Shown here in pieces: positions 1 through 10,490 of a stretch of DNA of 35,403 nt; the stretch's first letter is position 1; each line of letters opens with the position of its first letter. The notes under the pieces are model-generated. The model ran no database searches. It was given only the letters and a program-made list of their open reading frames with translations, and was not told the origin of the DNA. Origin of the DNA: an uncultured Flavonifractor sp. (GTDB lineage Bacteria; Bacillota; Clostridia; Oscillospirales; Oscillospiraceae); the NCBI RefSeq assembly GCF_944387675.1, contig NZ_CALXFV010000010.1, positions 1 to 35,403 on the forward strand. Reading direction: 5' to 3'. A program made the position numbers and the translations under genes.

Positions 1-1263
1 GGGGAGGTCCCCCTGGCGGCGGTGCTGGTGGCCAACACCCCGGTGTTCGTCATCCAGCTGGTGATCTTCGGGCTGCAAAGCGGCTCCTCCGTGCTCATCA
101 GCCAGTTCTGGGGCAAGGGGGACACCGACTCCATCAACCGGGTCATGGGCCTGGGCTGCTACGTGGCGGGGGCCATCGCCGCCCTGTTCGCGGCAGTGAT
201 GTGCTTTTTCCCCACCCAGTTGATGGGGCTGCTCACCGATAACCCGGCGTTGGTACCCCTGGCCGCCAGCTACGCCCGCATCGTGGGTCCCTCCTACCTC
301 TTCAACAGCATCACCGGGGTGTATGTGGGCGCTCACCGGTCCATGGAGAATCCCAAACTGGGCATGAGCGTCTTCGCCCTCTCCATGAGCGCCAACACCT
401 TTCTCAACTGGGTTCTCATCTTCGGCAACCTGGGCGCCCCCGCCCTGGGCGTGGAGGGGGCGGCGCTGGCCACCCTGCTCTCCCGCATTCTGGAGTTTCT
501 CATTATGGGGACCTACGCCCTCACCAACCGCCGCTTCCGCCTGCGTCCCGCCCTGCTGCTCCGCCCCGGTACCCTGCTGATGGAGAAGTTCTTCCACTAT
601 TCCGGACCGGTGGTGCTCAATGAAACCCTGTGGGGTCTGGGTACCGCCCTGCACAAGGTGGTAATGGGCCACATGGAGGGTTCCACCGAAATTCTGGCCG
701 CCCGGGCGGTGGCGGGCAGCATTGAGGATCTGTGTACCGTGGCCATCTTCGCTGTGGGCGGTACCACCGCCATTGTCATCGGCCGTGAGATCGGCGCCGG
801 CCGGCGGGAGCATATTTACGAGATCGGCGGGGCGCTGAACACCCTGGCCATGGCCTGCGGTCTGGTGATCGGGGTGCCGCTGGCCCTGTGCGCCCATCTG
901 GTCTTCCCCTGGTCGGTCTATCCCCTCTTCCAGCTGTCCCCCGCGGCCATGGAGATCGCCACCATGATGCTCACCTTTATCGGCGTGGTCCTCCCCCTCC
1001 GGGCCTTCAATACGGTGAATACCGTGGGGGTGCTCCGGGGCGGGGGCGATGTGCGGGCCGCCACGGTGATCGATCTGATCCCCCTGTGGCTGGTGGCGCT
1101 CCCTCTGTCCGCCCTGTTCGGGCTGGTGCTGAAGTGGGGCATCTTCTGGGTCTATGTGGGGGTAATTATGGAGAGTACCTCCAAATTTTTCCTGGGCGTT
1201 CCCAGATTCCGCTCCCGGGTATGGATCAACGACGTCACCCAGTTTTCCCACATCAAGCAGTAA
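1..1263 (+). CDS. MATE family efflux transporter (5' end missing)
   Basis: The reading frame is open from base 1 (first codons read G-E-V-P-L-A-A), so the start lies outside the window and roughly 35 N-terminal residues are missing. About 420 residues remain, against about 450 for intact MATE proteins. They form successive hydrophobic segments typical of a 12-helix MATE antiporter, with family-like stretches such as the SGSSVLISQFWGKGD region near the start and the RGGGDVRAA motif near residue 345. MATE proteins sit in the cytoplasmic membrane and expel drugs or metabolites in exchange for Na+ or H+. The substrate cannot be read from sequence. The stop codon is 12 bases before the next start, whose ribosome binding site follows directly, so the two genes are probably co-transcribed. 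Confidence 0.9.
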   Translation, partial: GEVPLAAVLVANTPVFVIQLVIFGLQSGSSVLISQFWGKGDTDSINRVMGLGCYVAGAIAALFAAVMCFFPTQLMGLLTDNPALVPLAASYARIVGPSYLFNSITGVYVGAHRSMENPKLGMSVFALSMSANTFLNWVLIFGNLGAPALGVEGAALATLLSRILEFLIMGTYALTNRRFRLRPALLLRPGTLLMEKFFHYSGPVVLNETLWGLGTALHKVVMGHMEGSTEILAARAVAGSIEDLCTVAIFAVGGTTAIVIGREIGAGRREHIYEIGGALNTLAMACGLVIGVPLALCAHLVFPWSVYPLFQLSPAAMEIATMMLTFIGVVLPLRAFNTVNTVGVLRGGGDVRAATVIDLIPLWLVALPLSALFGLVLKWGIFWVYVGVIMESTSKFFLGVPRFRSRVWINDVTQFSHIKQ

Positions 1264-1275
1264 GGAGGCCGCTTT

Positions 1276-2037
1276 ATGAAGATCACCGTTTTGATGGAAA
1301 ACTCCGCGCCGGAGGGACTGATCGCCGAGCACGGGCTGTCCTTCCACCTGGAATACCGGGGTGGGCGCTATTTGCTGGACGCAGGCGAGTGCGGCGCGGT
1401 GCTGTACAACGCCTACAAGCTGGGGGTGGACCTGGCCGGGGTGGAAAAGGCCGCCCTGTCCCACGGCCACTACGACCACGCCGACGGCTTCAACGCCTTT
1501 TTTGCCGTCAACTCCGCCGCCTCCGTCCACGCCCGGCCCAGAATTGTGGAGCCGGAATACTGGGAGGAAACGGAGTACATCGGGGTCAATTCCGGCATGC
1601 TCTGCCGGCACGAAAACCGCTTTGATCTGGCCGACGGCCCTCGGGATCTGGCCGACGGCCTTCACCTCATCCCCGACCGGGTGAAGCATGAGCAGTCCCT
1701 GGTGGCCGAGACCGCGGAGGGACTGGTGGTGCTCAACTCCTGCTGCCACGCCGGGGTGGTAAAAATTCTCACCCAGCTGACCGAACAGTTTCCCGGCCAG
1801 CCCATCCGGGCGGTGCTGGGGGGATTCCACCTGATGGGCAGGGGCGGGGTCTCCACCCTGGGTCCCGCTCCGGAGCGGGTGCGCGCCATTGCCGCCGCCC
1901 TCCGGGACGAACTGAAGGTGGGGGAGATCTACACCGGCCACTGCACCGGCTCCCCCGCCTATGCAATTTTAAAGGAGGAGCTGGGGGACCGGCTCCACCA
2001 CCTCACCACCGGGGCGGTTTACGAGTTCGCGGATTAA
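1276..2037 (+). CDS. Metallo-beta-lactamase-fold hydrolase
   Basis: A protein of 253 aa. The metal-binding signature HGHYDH is at residues 63-68, followed by CCHAGV near residue 157, GGFHLMG near 182 and a late TGHCTG motif. This pattern fits the MBL subfamily often annotated as 7,8-dihydropterin-6-methyl-4-(beta-D-ribofuranosyl)aminobenzene-5'-phosphate synthase-like. That name comes from methanogens, and the reaction in Firmicutes is not established. No signal peptide is seen, so it is cytoplasmic. The start is fixed by AAGGAGG 6-8 bases upstream, overlapping the stop of the MATE gene. It ends in a strong terminator shared with the convergent acetyltransferase. Confidence 0.85.
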   Translation: MKITVLMENSAPEGLIAEHGLSFHLEYRGGRYLLDAGECGAVLYNAYKLGVDLAGVEKAALSHGHYDHADGFNAFFAVNSAASVHARPRIVEPEYWEETEYIGVNSGMLCRHENRFDLADGPRDLADGLHLIPDRVKHEQSLVAETAEGLVVLNSCCHAGVVKILTQLTEQFPGQPIRAVLGGFHLMGRGGVSTLGPAPERVRAIAAALRDELKVGEIYTGHCTGSPAYAILKEELGDRLHHLTTGAVYEFAD

Positions 2038-2074
2038 AAGAGGAAGGACGCGCCGGGCGCGTCCTTCCTCTTTT
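2036..2074. terminator. Bidirectional intrinsic terminator
   Basis: Perfect 19-bp inverted repeat (left arm 2036-2054, right arm 2056-2074) with a GC-rich core and A-rich/T-rich ends. It works for both converging genes, the MBL protein on plus and the acetyltransferase on minus. Confidence 0.9.
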
Positions 2075-2075
2075 C

Positions 2076-2543
2076 CTATAGATCCCGCTCCATTCTGATA
2101 TCCGAAAGTTGAAACCACTTATCAGAATACGTCACGTATTCAAATCCAAACTTCTCATACAGCCGCAGGGCGGCTTTCAGCTTGTGGTTGGAGGTGACCA
2201 CAATCCGTTTCTGTCCCGCGTCCCGGGCAGCCTGAAGGGCCGCCTCCATCAGCGCGGTACCCACCCCCCGCTCCCGGAAGGCCTCCTTCACGCCGAACTT
2301 CAGGGCCTCGCATACGCCCTCCCCCTGAAGCTCCAGCATCACCATACCCACAATCTCATCCCCCAGGCGGGCCAGCAGTACCCGGCCTCCCCCGGCGATG
2401 AACCGATGGGGATCGGCCAGCATCTCCAGATCCACCGGCTCCAGCAGATCATACTCCAGCAGCCAGGGCAGGGAAATGTCCTCCAGTGCCTGCTTGTAGC
2501 GGTCCTCATAGTCTATGATCTCGATCGGCAAGCCGTCCAACAC
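2076..2543 (-). CDS. GNAT family N-acetyltransferase
   Basis: A protein of 155 aa with the GNAT acetyl-CoA-binding core. It has a beta-strand that reads IVGMVMLE, then FGVKEAFRERGVGTALMEAAL (the R-G-V-G-T pyrophosphate loop near residues 92-96) and a C-terminal YEKFGFEYV motif. It would transfer an acetyl group from acetyl-CoA to an amine, but the acceptor is unknown. The start is a GTG codon, supported by GGGGAGG about six bases upstream on the minus strand; the nearby ATG is out of frame. It stands alone on the minus strand between two plus-strand operons. Confidence 0.85.
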   Translation of the reverse strand: MLDGLPIEIIDYEDRYKQALEDISLPWLLEYDLLEPVDLEMLADPHRFIAGGGRVLLARLGDEIVGMVMLELQGEGVCEALKFGVKEAFRERGVGTALMEAALQAARDAGQKRIVVTSNHKLKAALRLYEKFGFEYVTYSDKWFQLSDIRMERDL

Positions 2544-2666
2544 GCATACCTCCCCTTTTGCCCATCATATCATTGAATCCCCCCGCCGTCAACCGGACCT
2601 TGCTTGCAGTCTCCGCCTCCGTCTGCCACGGTTTTTCCGTTCACATTTAATTTACATCCCTGCCTA

Positions 2667-2695
2667 TTGACTTTTTCGGCGGAGGGTGCTACATT
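2667..2695 (+). promoter_or_regulatory. Sigma-A promoter of the hrcA operon
   Basis: The -35 box TTGACT (2667-2672) and -10 box TACATT (2690-2695) are separated by 17 bases and sit directly upstream of the CIRCE operator, so HrcA bound there would block initiation. Confidence 0.75.
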
Positions 2696-2699
2696 ATGA

Positions 2700-2726
2700 T
2701 TAGCACTCAGGTTGTATGAGTGCTAA
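2700..2726 (+). promoter_or_regulatory. CIRCE operator (HrcA binding site)
   Basis: TTAGCACTC, nine bases, then GAGTGCTAA. This is an exact match to the CIRCE consensus, which HrcA binds to repress class I heat-shock genes. It lies between the -10 box and the hrcA start, giving autoregulation of the whole operon. No other copy was seen in the window; groES/groEL would be the expected second target elsewhere. Confidence 0.97.
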
Positions 2727-2747
2727 AACTATGGAGGGGTGGCCGGA

Positions 2748-3800
2748 ATGGATTTAACAGAGCGAAAAAGACGAATTCTCCGCGCCATCATTGAAAGCTA
2801 CATCCAGTCGGCGGAGCCGGTGGGTTCCAAGGCCATTGCCCAGGCCATCGGCATGGAGGTCTCCTCCGCCACCATCCGCAATGAGATGGCGGATTTGGAG
2901 TCCATGGGTCTGCTGGAAAAACCCCACACCTCCGCCGGACGCATCCCCTCCGTCCAGGGCTACCGGCTCTACGTCAATGAGCTGATGGAGGAGCACAAGC
3001 TCTCCCTCCAGGAGACGGAACGGATCAACCAGGCCCTGCGGCTGAAAATGCAGGAGCTGGACCGGGTACTGGACCAGGCGGGCCGGGTGGTGTCTCAGCT
3101 CACCAATTACCCCGCTTTTGCCCTCTCTTCCGGCATGGAGCGGGTGACCATCCGCCGGTTTGACCTGCTGATGGTGGAGCGCAACGCCTTTATCATTGTG
3201 GTGATGACCGACAGCAACATTGTCCGCAACCGGCTGATCCGGCTGCCCTCCGATTTGACGGAGGCCCAGCTTCAGCTGCTGAACACCCTGCTCAACACCA
3301 CCTTCACCGGCCTGACTCTGGAGGAAATTACGCCGGAGCTGATGCGGGTGGCCCAACACGCCGCAGGGGATTCCTACGGGCTGATCAGCCTGGTGGTGTC
3401 CTTCGCCATTGAGGTGCTGGAGAGCCTGGAGCGGCGCACGGTACACACCTCGGGGCTGGCCCATCTGCTGGAGCTGCCGGAATACCGCTCCCTGGACCGG
3501 GCTCAGCCCCTGCTGAGTTATTTGTCGGAGGACACCGACCCCGCCCGCTTCCCCATTCCCAAGGACGACCCCATGAAGATCCTCATCGGCCCGGAAAACG
3601 TGGCCGACGCCTTGAAGGACACCAGCGTGGTGGTGGCCAGCTACGACATTGGAGACGGGATGCGGGGCGTCATCGGAGTGGTGGGACCCACACGGATGGA
3701 CTACGCCAAGATTACCGCCCGGCTGTCCTATCTGGCCGAAGGGCTGAGCCGCCTGTTCGGCCGGGGTGAGCTGCCGGACGGCAGGGACGATCATAAATAG
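2748..3800 (+). CDS. hrcA: Heat-inducible transcription repressor HrcA
   Basis: A protein of 350 aa, the usual size for HrcA. The N-terminus (ERKRRILRAIIESYI, then a winged-helix DNA-binding segment with SSATIRNEMADLE) and the HTSAGRIPS motif near residues 63-71 are diagnostic. The C-terminal part holds the dimerisation and GroE-sensing region. HrcA binds CIRCE and represses chaperone genes until unfolded protein titrates GroEL. ATG 2748 is chosen because GGAGGGG (2733-2739) is spaced eight bases from it; an in-frame GTG at 2739 overlaps that site and is less likely. It is the first gene of hrcA-grpE-dnaK-dnaJ, with a perfect CIRCE just upstream. Confidence 0.96.
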   Translation: MDLTERKRRILRAIIESYIQSAEPVGSKAIAQAIGMEVSSATIRNEMADLESMGLLEKPHTSAGRIPSVQGYRLYVNELMEEHKLSLQETERINQALRLKMQELDRVLDQAGRVVSQLTNYPAFALSSGMERVTIRRFDLLMVERNAFIIVVMTDSNIVRNRLIRLPSDLTEAQLQLLNTLLNTTFTGLTLEEITPELMRVAQHAAGDSYGLISLVVSFAIEVLESLERRTVHTSGLAHLLELPEYRSLDRAQPLLSYLSEDTDPARFPIPKDDPMKILIGPENVADALKDTSVVVASYDIGDGMRGVIGVVGPTRMDYAKITARLSYLAEGLSRLFGRGELPDGRDDHK

Positions 3801-3816
3801 GAGATGAGTGGACTCA

Positions 3817-4377
3817 ATGAGCAGCAAGAAAGAAAAAGAGCCGGCCCAGGCTCAAGACGTGGAGCAGATTTCTTGTCAGCAGTCCGAGGAGCAGGCTGCC
3901 GAGCCCGCCGCTGCGGAGGAGACCCCCAATCCCCTGCTGGAGGAGCTGGAGGCGCTTCAGAAAACCCTCAGCGAACAGGAGGACAAATTTCTCCGCCTGG
4001 CCGCGGAGTATGACAATTACCGCCGCCGCAGCCAGAAGGAGAAGGAATCCGCCTGGGCGGACTCCCGGGCGGAGACCGCCGGGGCCTTTCTGCCGGTTTA
4101 CGATAACCTGGAGCGGGCCTTGAAGCAGGAGACCTGCGATGAGGCCTACAAAAAGGGCGTGGAGATGACCATGTCCCAGCTGAAGGAGGTCCTCTCCAAG
4201 CTGGGCATTGAGGAAATTCCCGCCCTGGGCCAGACCTTTGATCCCAACCTCCACAACGCGGTGATGCATGTGGAGGACGAGAGCGCCGGGGAGAACACCA
4301 TTGTGGAGGTGTTCCAGGCCGGTTTCCGAAACGGGGAGAAGATCATTCGCTTCTCCATGGTCAAGGTGGCAAATTGA
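3817..4377 (+). CDS. grpE: Nucleotide exchange factor GrpE
   Basis: A protein of 186 aa with a charged, Glu-rich N-terminus, a long coiled coil (LEELEALQKTLSEQEDKFLRLAAEYDNYRRR) and a C-terminal beta domain ending in the family-typical FRNGEKIIRFSMVKVAN region. It releases ADP from DnaK and thus resets the chaperone cycle in the cytoplasm. The start is uncertain: ATG 3817 is 13 bases after AGGAG, whereas GTG 3808 in the same frame is only four bases after it. The difference is three residues. The short gap to hrcA indicates the same transcript. Confidence 0.95.
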   Translation: MSSKKEKEPAQAQDVEQISCQQSEEQAAEPAAAEETPNPLLEELEALQKTLSEQEDKFLRLAAEYDNYRRRSQKEKESAWADSRAETAGAFLPVYDNLERALKQETCDEAYKKGVEMTMSQLKEVLSKLGIEEIPALGQTFDPNLHNAVMHVEDESAGENTIVEVFQAGFRNGEKIIRFSMVKVAN

Positions 4378-4453
4378 CCCTCCGGGCGCCTGTGCGCCCC
4401 ATCATCCCATTTCTTTGTGAAAAACCAATTTCTTTAATATTGGAGGAATCATT

Positions 4454-6313
<1,860 letters not shown>

Positions 6314-6336
6314 GCGCGGAGGCCGTGAGCAGGGGA

Positions 6337-6494
6337 GCCAAGGCGGGACGCAGACGGAAAAACAGGCGACGGGCATCGCCCGGAGCGGCATTTTCCGCGC
6401 AGTCCCGGCTTGGCGACCCGACCGCGAGCGTGCCTCAGCGTGAGAGCAAGCCACGGAACGCAGCGGCGGGAGCATACCCCCGCTGCTTTCCGTG
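6337..6494 (+). other. Structured spacer RNA between dnaK and dnaJ
   Basis: The 200-base dnaK-dnaJ gap folds on paper into two units. Unit 1 (6337-6414) is a nested stem: outer arms 6337-6349 and 6402-6414 pair in 12 of 13 positions, middle arms 6355-6361 and 6391-6397 pair perfectly, and an inner hairpin with a 3-base loop is at 6370-6382. Unit 2 (6452-6494) is a long hairpin with a six-base loop and small bulges, ending 20 bases before the dnaJ ATG. No T-run follows, so it is not a standard terminator. It could stabilise or process the mRNA, tune the DnaK:DnaJ ratio, or be a dispersed repeat. Function is not known. Confidence 0.55.
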
Positions 6495-6513
6495 TGTAAA
6501 GAGGTGAACACCA

Positions 6514-7674
6514 ATGCCTGAACAGAAACGTGATTATTACGAGGTCCTGGGGGTGTCCAAGGGGGTCTCGGACGACGAGCTGAAAAAGGCCTACCGCAAG
6601 CTGGCCAAGCAGTACCACCCTGACCTGAACCCCGGGGACAAGACCGCCGAGGCCAAATTCAAGGAGGTCAACGAGGCCTACGAGGTGCTCTCCGACAAGG
6701 AGAAACGGGCCAAGTACGACCAGTTCGGCCACGCGGGGGTAGACCCCAACTTCGGCGCCGGCGGGTTCGGCGGCGGCGGGTTCGGCGGGTTTGATATGGG
6801 GGACATCGACCTGGGCGACATTTTCGGCTCCTTCTTCGGCGGCGGGTTCGGCGGCGGTGGAAGCCGCCAGCGCACCGGCCCCGTAAAGGGCGAGACACTG
6901 CGGGCTTCGGTGACCATTAGCTTTGAAGAGGCCGCCTTCGGCTGCGAGAAGGAGATCGTCCTCACCCGCACCGAATCCTGCGAGGAGTGCCACGGCACCG
7001 GCTGCGCCCCCGGCACCACTGCCGAGGTGTGTCCCGACTGCCACGGCACCGGCACCATCCGCATCCAGCGGGGAGGCGGCGCCTTTACCTTTGCCACCAC
7101 CACCACCTGCCCCAAGTGCGGCGGCAGGGGCAAGCTGATCCACCAGCCCTGCAAGTCCTGCGGCGGCACCGGCACCGCCCGGAAGCAGCGGAAAATCACC
7201 GTCAACATTCCCGCCGGCATTGACAACGGCCAGGCGGTCTCCCTCCGTGGTCAGGGGGGGGCGGGCCGCAACGGCGGACCCGCCGGGGATCTGCTTATCA
7301 GCGTCACCGTGCGCCCCCACGCCTTCTTCAAACGGGAGGGGACATCGGTGTATCTGGAGCACCCGGTCACCTTCCTCCAGGCCACCCTGGGGGCGGAGCT
7401 GGAGATTCCCACCATCGACGGCAAGGTGAAATGGACCCTCCCCGCCGGTACCCAGCCCGGCACTACCTTCCGGCTGCGGGGCAAGGGCATCCCCAGCGTC
7501 AACGGCCGGGGCCGGGGCGACCAGTACGTGACCGTCAACGTACAGGTCCCCACCAATCTCAGCCACGAGCAGAAGGAGGCGCTGCGTGCCTATGGCGAAG
7601 CCATGGGCGAGATTCAAGCCGGCCCGGTGGACAGCGTGAAATCTTTCTTTGACAAAAAGAAGAAGAAGAAATAA
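6514..7674 (+). CDS. dnaJ: Chaperone protein DnaJ (Hsp40)
   Basis: A protein of 386 aa, a complete type I DnaJ. The N-terminal J domain carries the HPD triad ([10 protein letters not shown], residues 29-38 region), which stimulates DnaK ATPase. A Gly/Phe-rich linker with [11 protein letters not shown] repeats follows. Four zinc-binding CxxCxGxG repeats come next ([32 protein letters not shown]), then the C-terminal substrate-binding domain. The tail is a run of lysines (DKKKKKK). The start is set by AGAGGTG eight bases upstream. It is the last gene of the CIRCE operon and is followed by a strong terminator. Confidence 0.98.
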   Translation: MPEQKRDYYEVLGVSKGVSDDELKKAYRKLAKQYHPDLNPGDKTAEAKFKEVNEAYEVLSDKEKRAKYDQFGHAGVDPNFGAGGFGGGGFGGFDMGDIDLGDIFGSFFGGGFGGGGSRQRTGPVKGETLRASVTISFEEAAFGCEKEIVLTRTESCEECHGTGCAPGTTAEVCPDCHGTGTIRIQRGGGAFTFATTTTCPKCGGRGKLIHQPCKSCGGTGTARKQRKITVNIPAGIDNGQAVSLRGQGGAGRNGGPAGDLLISVTVRPHAFFKREGTSVYLEHPVTFLQATLGAELEIPTIDGKVKWTLPAGTQPGTTFRLRGKGIPSVNGRGRGDQYVTVNVQVPTNLSHEQKEALRAYGEAMGEIQAGPVDSVKSFFDKKKKKK

Positions 7675-7712
7675 AATAAGAGGATGAGTGCAGACTCATC
7701 CTCTTATTTTTT
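7673..7712 (+). terminator. Intrinsic terminator after dnaJ
   Basis: Perfect 17-bp stem (7673-7689 with 7694-7710), four-base loop GCAG, then further T residues. It closes the heat-shock operon, about 28 bases before the next gene. Confidence 0.92.
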
Positions 7713-7739
7713 CTATTCTGACGTGGAGGTGTGTTCCCT

Positions 7740-9671
7740 GTGGGTTCCATCCGATACATCGTCTATCTCTTCCCCGTACTCACCGCGGCGGCCCTGTTTT
7801 ATTTCTTCGTCTGGTACGTGCAGACTCAGCGCCGGCCCCTGGCTCAGCGGCTGGCCCCGGCTCCGGACAAGCGGCGGCTGACCTTTGCAGGCACCTGCCA
7901 CCCCATGGTGAAGAAGGACGCCGTCCCTCTGCTGCTCATCACTGCCATCTACGCCGTCACCGCCTTCGTCCAGCTGGGGGACCTGGAGGCGCCCCAGAGC
8001 GCCCGGGACTTTGGGGACGAAACCGCCCAGACCTTTGTACTGCCGGAGCAGGTGCAGGTATCCAAGCTCTGGTATTTCTGCGGCCTGGGTACCGGCTCTT
8101 ACCAGGTGGAGATCTCCAGCGACGGGGTGAACTGGCTGTCCCTGTGGCAGCGGAAGGACGACCCGGAGGACGCGGACAAGGTCACCGGTTACTACTGGGC
8201 GGACGGCACCGGCTACAGCAGCAGCTACGCCATGACCCAGAACTACAACCAGCTGTTCAAGTGGAATGAGATTACCATTGACAATCCCCAGTATATCCGC
8301 TACCTGCGCCTCACCGGGCGGGCCAACAAGCAGCCGCTGGAGCTAAATGAGTTGGCTCTTTTCGACATGGACGGCAAGTTCGTGGACCTGAGCGACCCCA
8401 CCAATCCCCTGCTTGATGAACAGGGGCTGGTGCCGCAGGCCATCACCTTCCTGAACAGCGCCTACTTTGACGAGATTTATCACCCCCGCACCGCCTATGA
8501 GCATATCCGGGGGGTGTACCCCTACGAGGTCACCCACCCGCCCCTGGGCAAGCTGATTATGAGCGTGGGCATCCGGCTGTTCGGCATGACCCCCTTCGGC
8601 TGGCGGTTCATGGGGACCCTGTTCGGGGTGGGGATGCTGCCCCTGCTGTACGTGTTTTTGAAGAATCTCTTCGGCCGCACTTCTATTGCCACCTGCGGCA
8701 CCATTCTGCTGGCCGCCGACTTCATGCATTTGACTCAGACCAGACTGGCCACCATCGATACCTACGGCTTCTTCTTCGTGCTGCTGATGTATTTCTTTAT
8801 GTACCGGTATCTGGTGCTGCCTGCCGGGACCTGCTTCAAGACCTGCGCCCTACCCCTGTTCCTGTCGGGACTGTTCTGGGGGATCGGAGCGGCCTCCAAG
8901 TGGACGGTGATCTACGGCTGCACCGGGCTGGTGGTGCTCTACTTCCTGGCCCTGTACCAGAAGCTGCGGGACTGGCCGGAGGAGCTCCGCCACCAGCGGG
9001 CGGCCTGGACGGTGAAGATTCTGGCCTTCTCCCTGCTGGTGTTCGCCCTGATTCCGGCGGTTATCTACACCCTGTCCTACCTGCCCTACGCCGCCGCCTC
9101 CGGCGAGATGTCCCTGGGCAATCTGCTTCGGGAGATGTGGAAAAACCAGGAGTACATGCTCTCCTACCACAGCGGAGTGACCGATACCCACCCCTACTCC
9201 TCCCGGTGGTACCAGTGGCTGGTGGACGCCCGGCCCATTCTCTATTATATGGATAACTCGGTGGAGGGGGTCACCACCCGCTTTGCCGCTTTTGTCAACC
9301 CGGTGATATGCTGGGGCGGACTGCTGGCCATTCTGGCCTGCGCTTTCCACGGTATTGTCCGCCGGTACGGCAAGGCCCTGTTTATTCTCATCGGCTACCT
9401 GGCCCAGCTGGTCCCCTGGCTGTTTATCGGGCGGATTACCTTCGCCTACCACTACTTCCCCTCGGTGCTCTTCCTCATTCTGGCTCTGTGCTGCGTGTTT
9501 GACACCCTTGCCCAAAAGGAGGAGCTGGTGCGCTGGAAGGGCGCCATGTATGCCGTCACCGGCGGGGCGGTCGCTCTGTACGCCCTGTTCTATCCGGTGC
9601 TGGTGGGCATCACCTACCCCACCTGGTACGGCACCTGCGTGCTCAAGTGGTTCCCATCCTGGCCGTTTTAA
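7740..9671 (+). CDS. PMT-type phospholipid-linked glycosyltransferase with discoidin-like insert
   Basis: About 643 aa. There is one membrane segment at residues 5-22 and another near 60-75. A soluble, beta-rich stretch (about residues 80-220) with SYQVEISSDGVNW and YIRYLRLTGR resembles an F5/8 type C (discoidin) carbohydrate-binding fold. Then comes the protein-O-mannosyltransferase core: YFDEIYHPRTAYE with the catalytic acidic pair, THPPLGK, and many membrane helices to the end (FAYHYFPSVLFL is typical of the PMT C-terminal block). Such enzymes move a sugar from a polyprenyl-phosphate carrier to an acceptor on the outer face of the membrane. GTG 7740 is chosen because GGAGGT lies nine bases upstream; GTG 7731 is the alternative. 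It starts a three-gene plus-strand run with the two genes downstream. Confidence 0.85.
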   Translation: MGSIRYIVYLFPVLTAAALFYFFVWYVQTQRRPLAQRLAPAPDKRRLTFAGTCHPMVKKDAVPLLLITAIYAVTAFVQLGDLEAPQSARDFGDETAQTFVLPEQVQVSKLWYFCGLGTGSYQVEISSDGVNWLSLWQRKDDPEDADKVTGYYWADGTGYSSSYAMTQNYNQLFKWNEITIDNPQYIRYLRLTGRANKQPLELNELALFDMDGKFVDLSDPTNPLLDEQGLVPQAITFLNSAYFDEIYHPRTAYEHIRGVYPYEVTHPPLGKLIMSVGIRLFGMTPFGWRFMGTLFGVGMLPLLYVFLKNLFGRTSIATCGTILLAADFMHLTQTRLATIDTYGFFFVLLMYFFMYRYLVLPAGTCFKTCALPLFLSGLFWGIGAASKWTVIYGCTGLVVLYFLALYQKLRDWPEELRHQRAAWTVKILAFSLLVFALIPAVIYTLSYLPYAAASGEMSLGNLLREMWKNQEYMLSYHSGVTDTHPYSSRWYQWLVDARPILYYMDNSVEGVTTRFAAFVNPVICWGGLLAILACAFHGIVRRYGKALFILIGYLAQLVPWLFIGRITFAYHYFPSVLFLILALCCVFDTLAQKEELVRWKGAMYAVTGGAVALYALFYPVLVGITYPTWYGTCVLKWFPSWPF

Positions 9672-9683
9672 AGGAGAGGTTTT

Positions 9684-10475
9684 ATGTACTGCTCTGATTA
9701 TCATACCCACAGTCAGCTCTCCCCCGACAGCACCGCTCCCCTAGAGCAGATGGCCCGGGCGGCGGCGGAGGCGGGGCTGGCCGAGCTGTGCGTCACCGAC
9801 CACTGCGACCTGCTGAGCCTGTACGGAGAGCCGGTGGACCGCTACGACTGGCCCCCCGCCCTGGCCCAATACCAGGAGCAGGCCGCCCGGTTTGCCGGGA
9901 CCGTCACCCTGAAGCTGGGGCTGGAGCTGGGGATGGCCCACCTGAATCCCGAGGCCTCCCAGGTCATCTTGGACCGGCCGGAGCTGGACTTCGTGCTGGG
10001 TTCCGTCCACAACCTCTGTCCGGAAAAGGGGGGGACCGATTTCTATTACGTCCCCTATCCCGACAGCCAGGCCTGCTATGCCGCCCTGGACGACTACTTC
10101 ACCTCCATGGCGGCGCTGGCCGCCACCCCCTATTACGACGTGCTGGCTCACATCATTTATCCCCTGCGGTACATGGAGGTCCCGGTGTCCCTGGACCGGT
10201 ATTCCGCACGCATCCGCGCCATCCTGCGCACGGCGGTGGAAAACGGCAAGGGTATGGAGCTCAACACCTGGCGGGGCCGCACCATTGAAGCGTGGAAGCC
10301 CGTGCTGGCGCTGTACCGGGAGTGCGGCGGTGAGATTGTCACCATCGGCTCCGACGCCCACGTACCGGAGGGGGTGGGCAAAGGGGTGCGGGAGATCCAG
10401 GGCCTGCTGGCCGACTGCGGCTTCCGGTACGTCTGTACCTATGACAGGCGCAGGCCTGTCTTTCACAAATTGTAA
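9684..10475 (+). CDS. hisJ: PHP-family histidinol-phosphatase
   Basis: A protein of 263 aa, the normal size for HisJ. The N-terminal DYHTHSQLSPD (metal ligands H7 and H9), VTDHCD near residue 38, LGSVHNL near 108 and IGSDAHVPEGVG near the C-terminus are the PHP metal-site motifs. The enzyme would remove phosphate from histidinol phosphate in histidine synthesis, although related PHP proteins act on other phosphates. AAAGGAGAGG precedes the ATG. It begins 12 bases after the glycosyltransferase stop and is followed by rpiB after 15 bases, so the three are likely one transcript. No other his gene is in the window, which leaves the exact substrate open. Confidence 0.8.
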   Translation: MYCSDYHTHSQLSPDSTAPLEQMARAAAEAGLAELCVTDHCDLLSLYGEPVDRYDWPPALAQYQEQAARFAGTVTLKLGLELGMAHLNPEASQVILDRPELDFVLGSVHNLCPEKGGTDFYYVPYPDSQACYAALDDYFTSMAALAATPYYDVLAHIIYPLRYMEVPVSLDRYSARIRAILRTAVENGKGMELNTWRGRTIEAWKPVLALYRECGGEIVTIGSDAHVPEGVGKGVREIQGLLADCGFRYVCTYDRRRPVFHKL

Positions 10476-10490
10476 GAGGAGGATTTTGTG

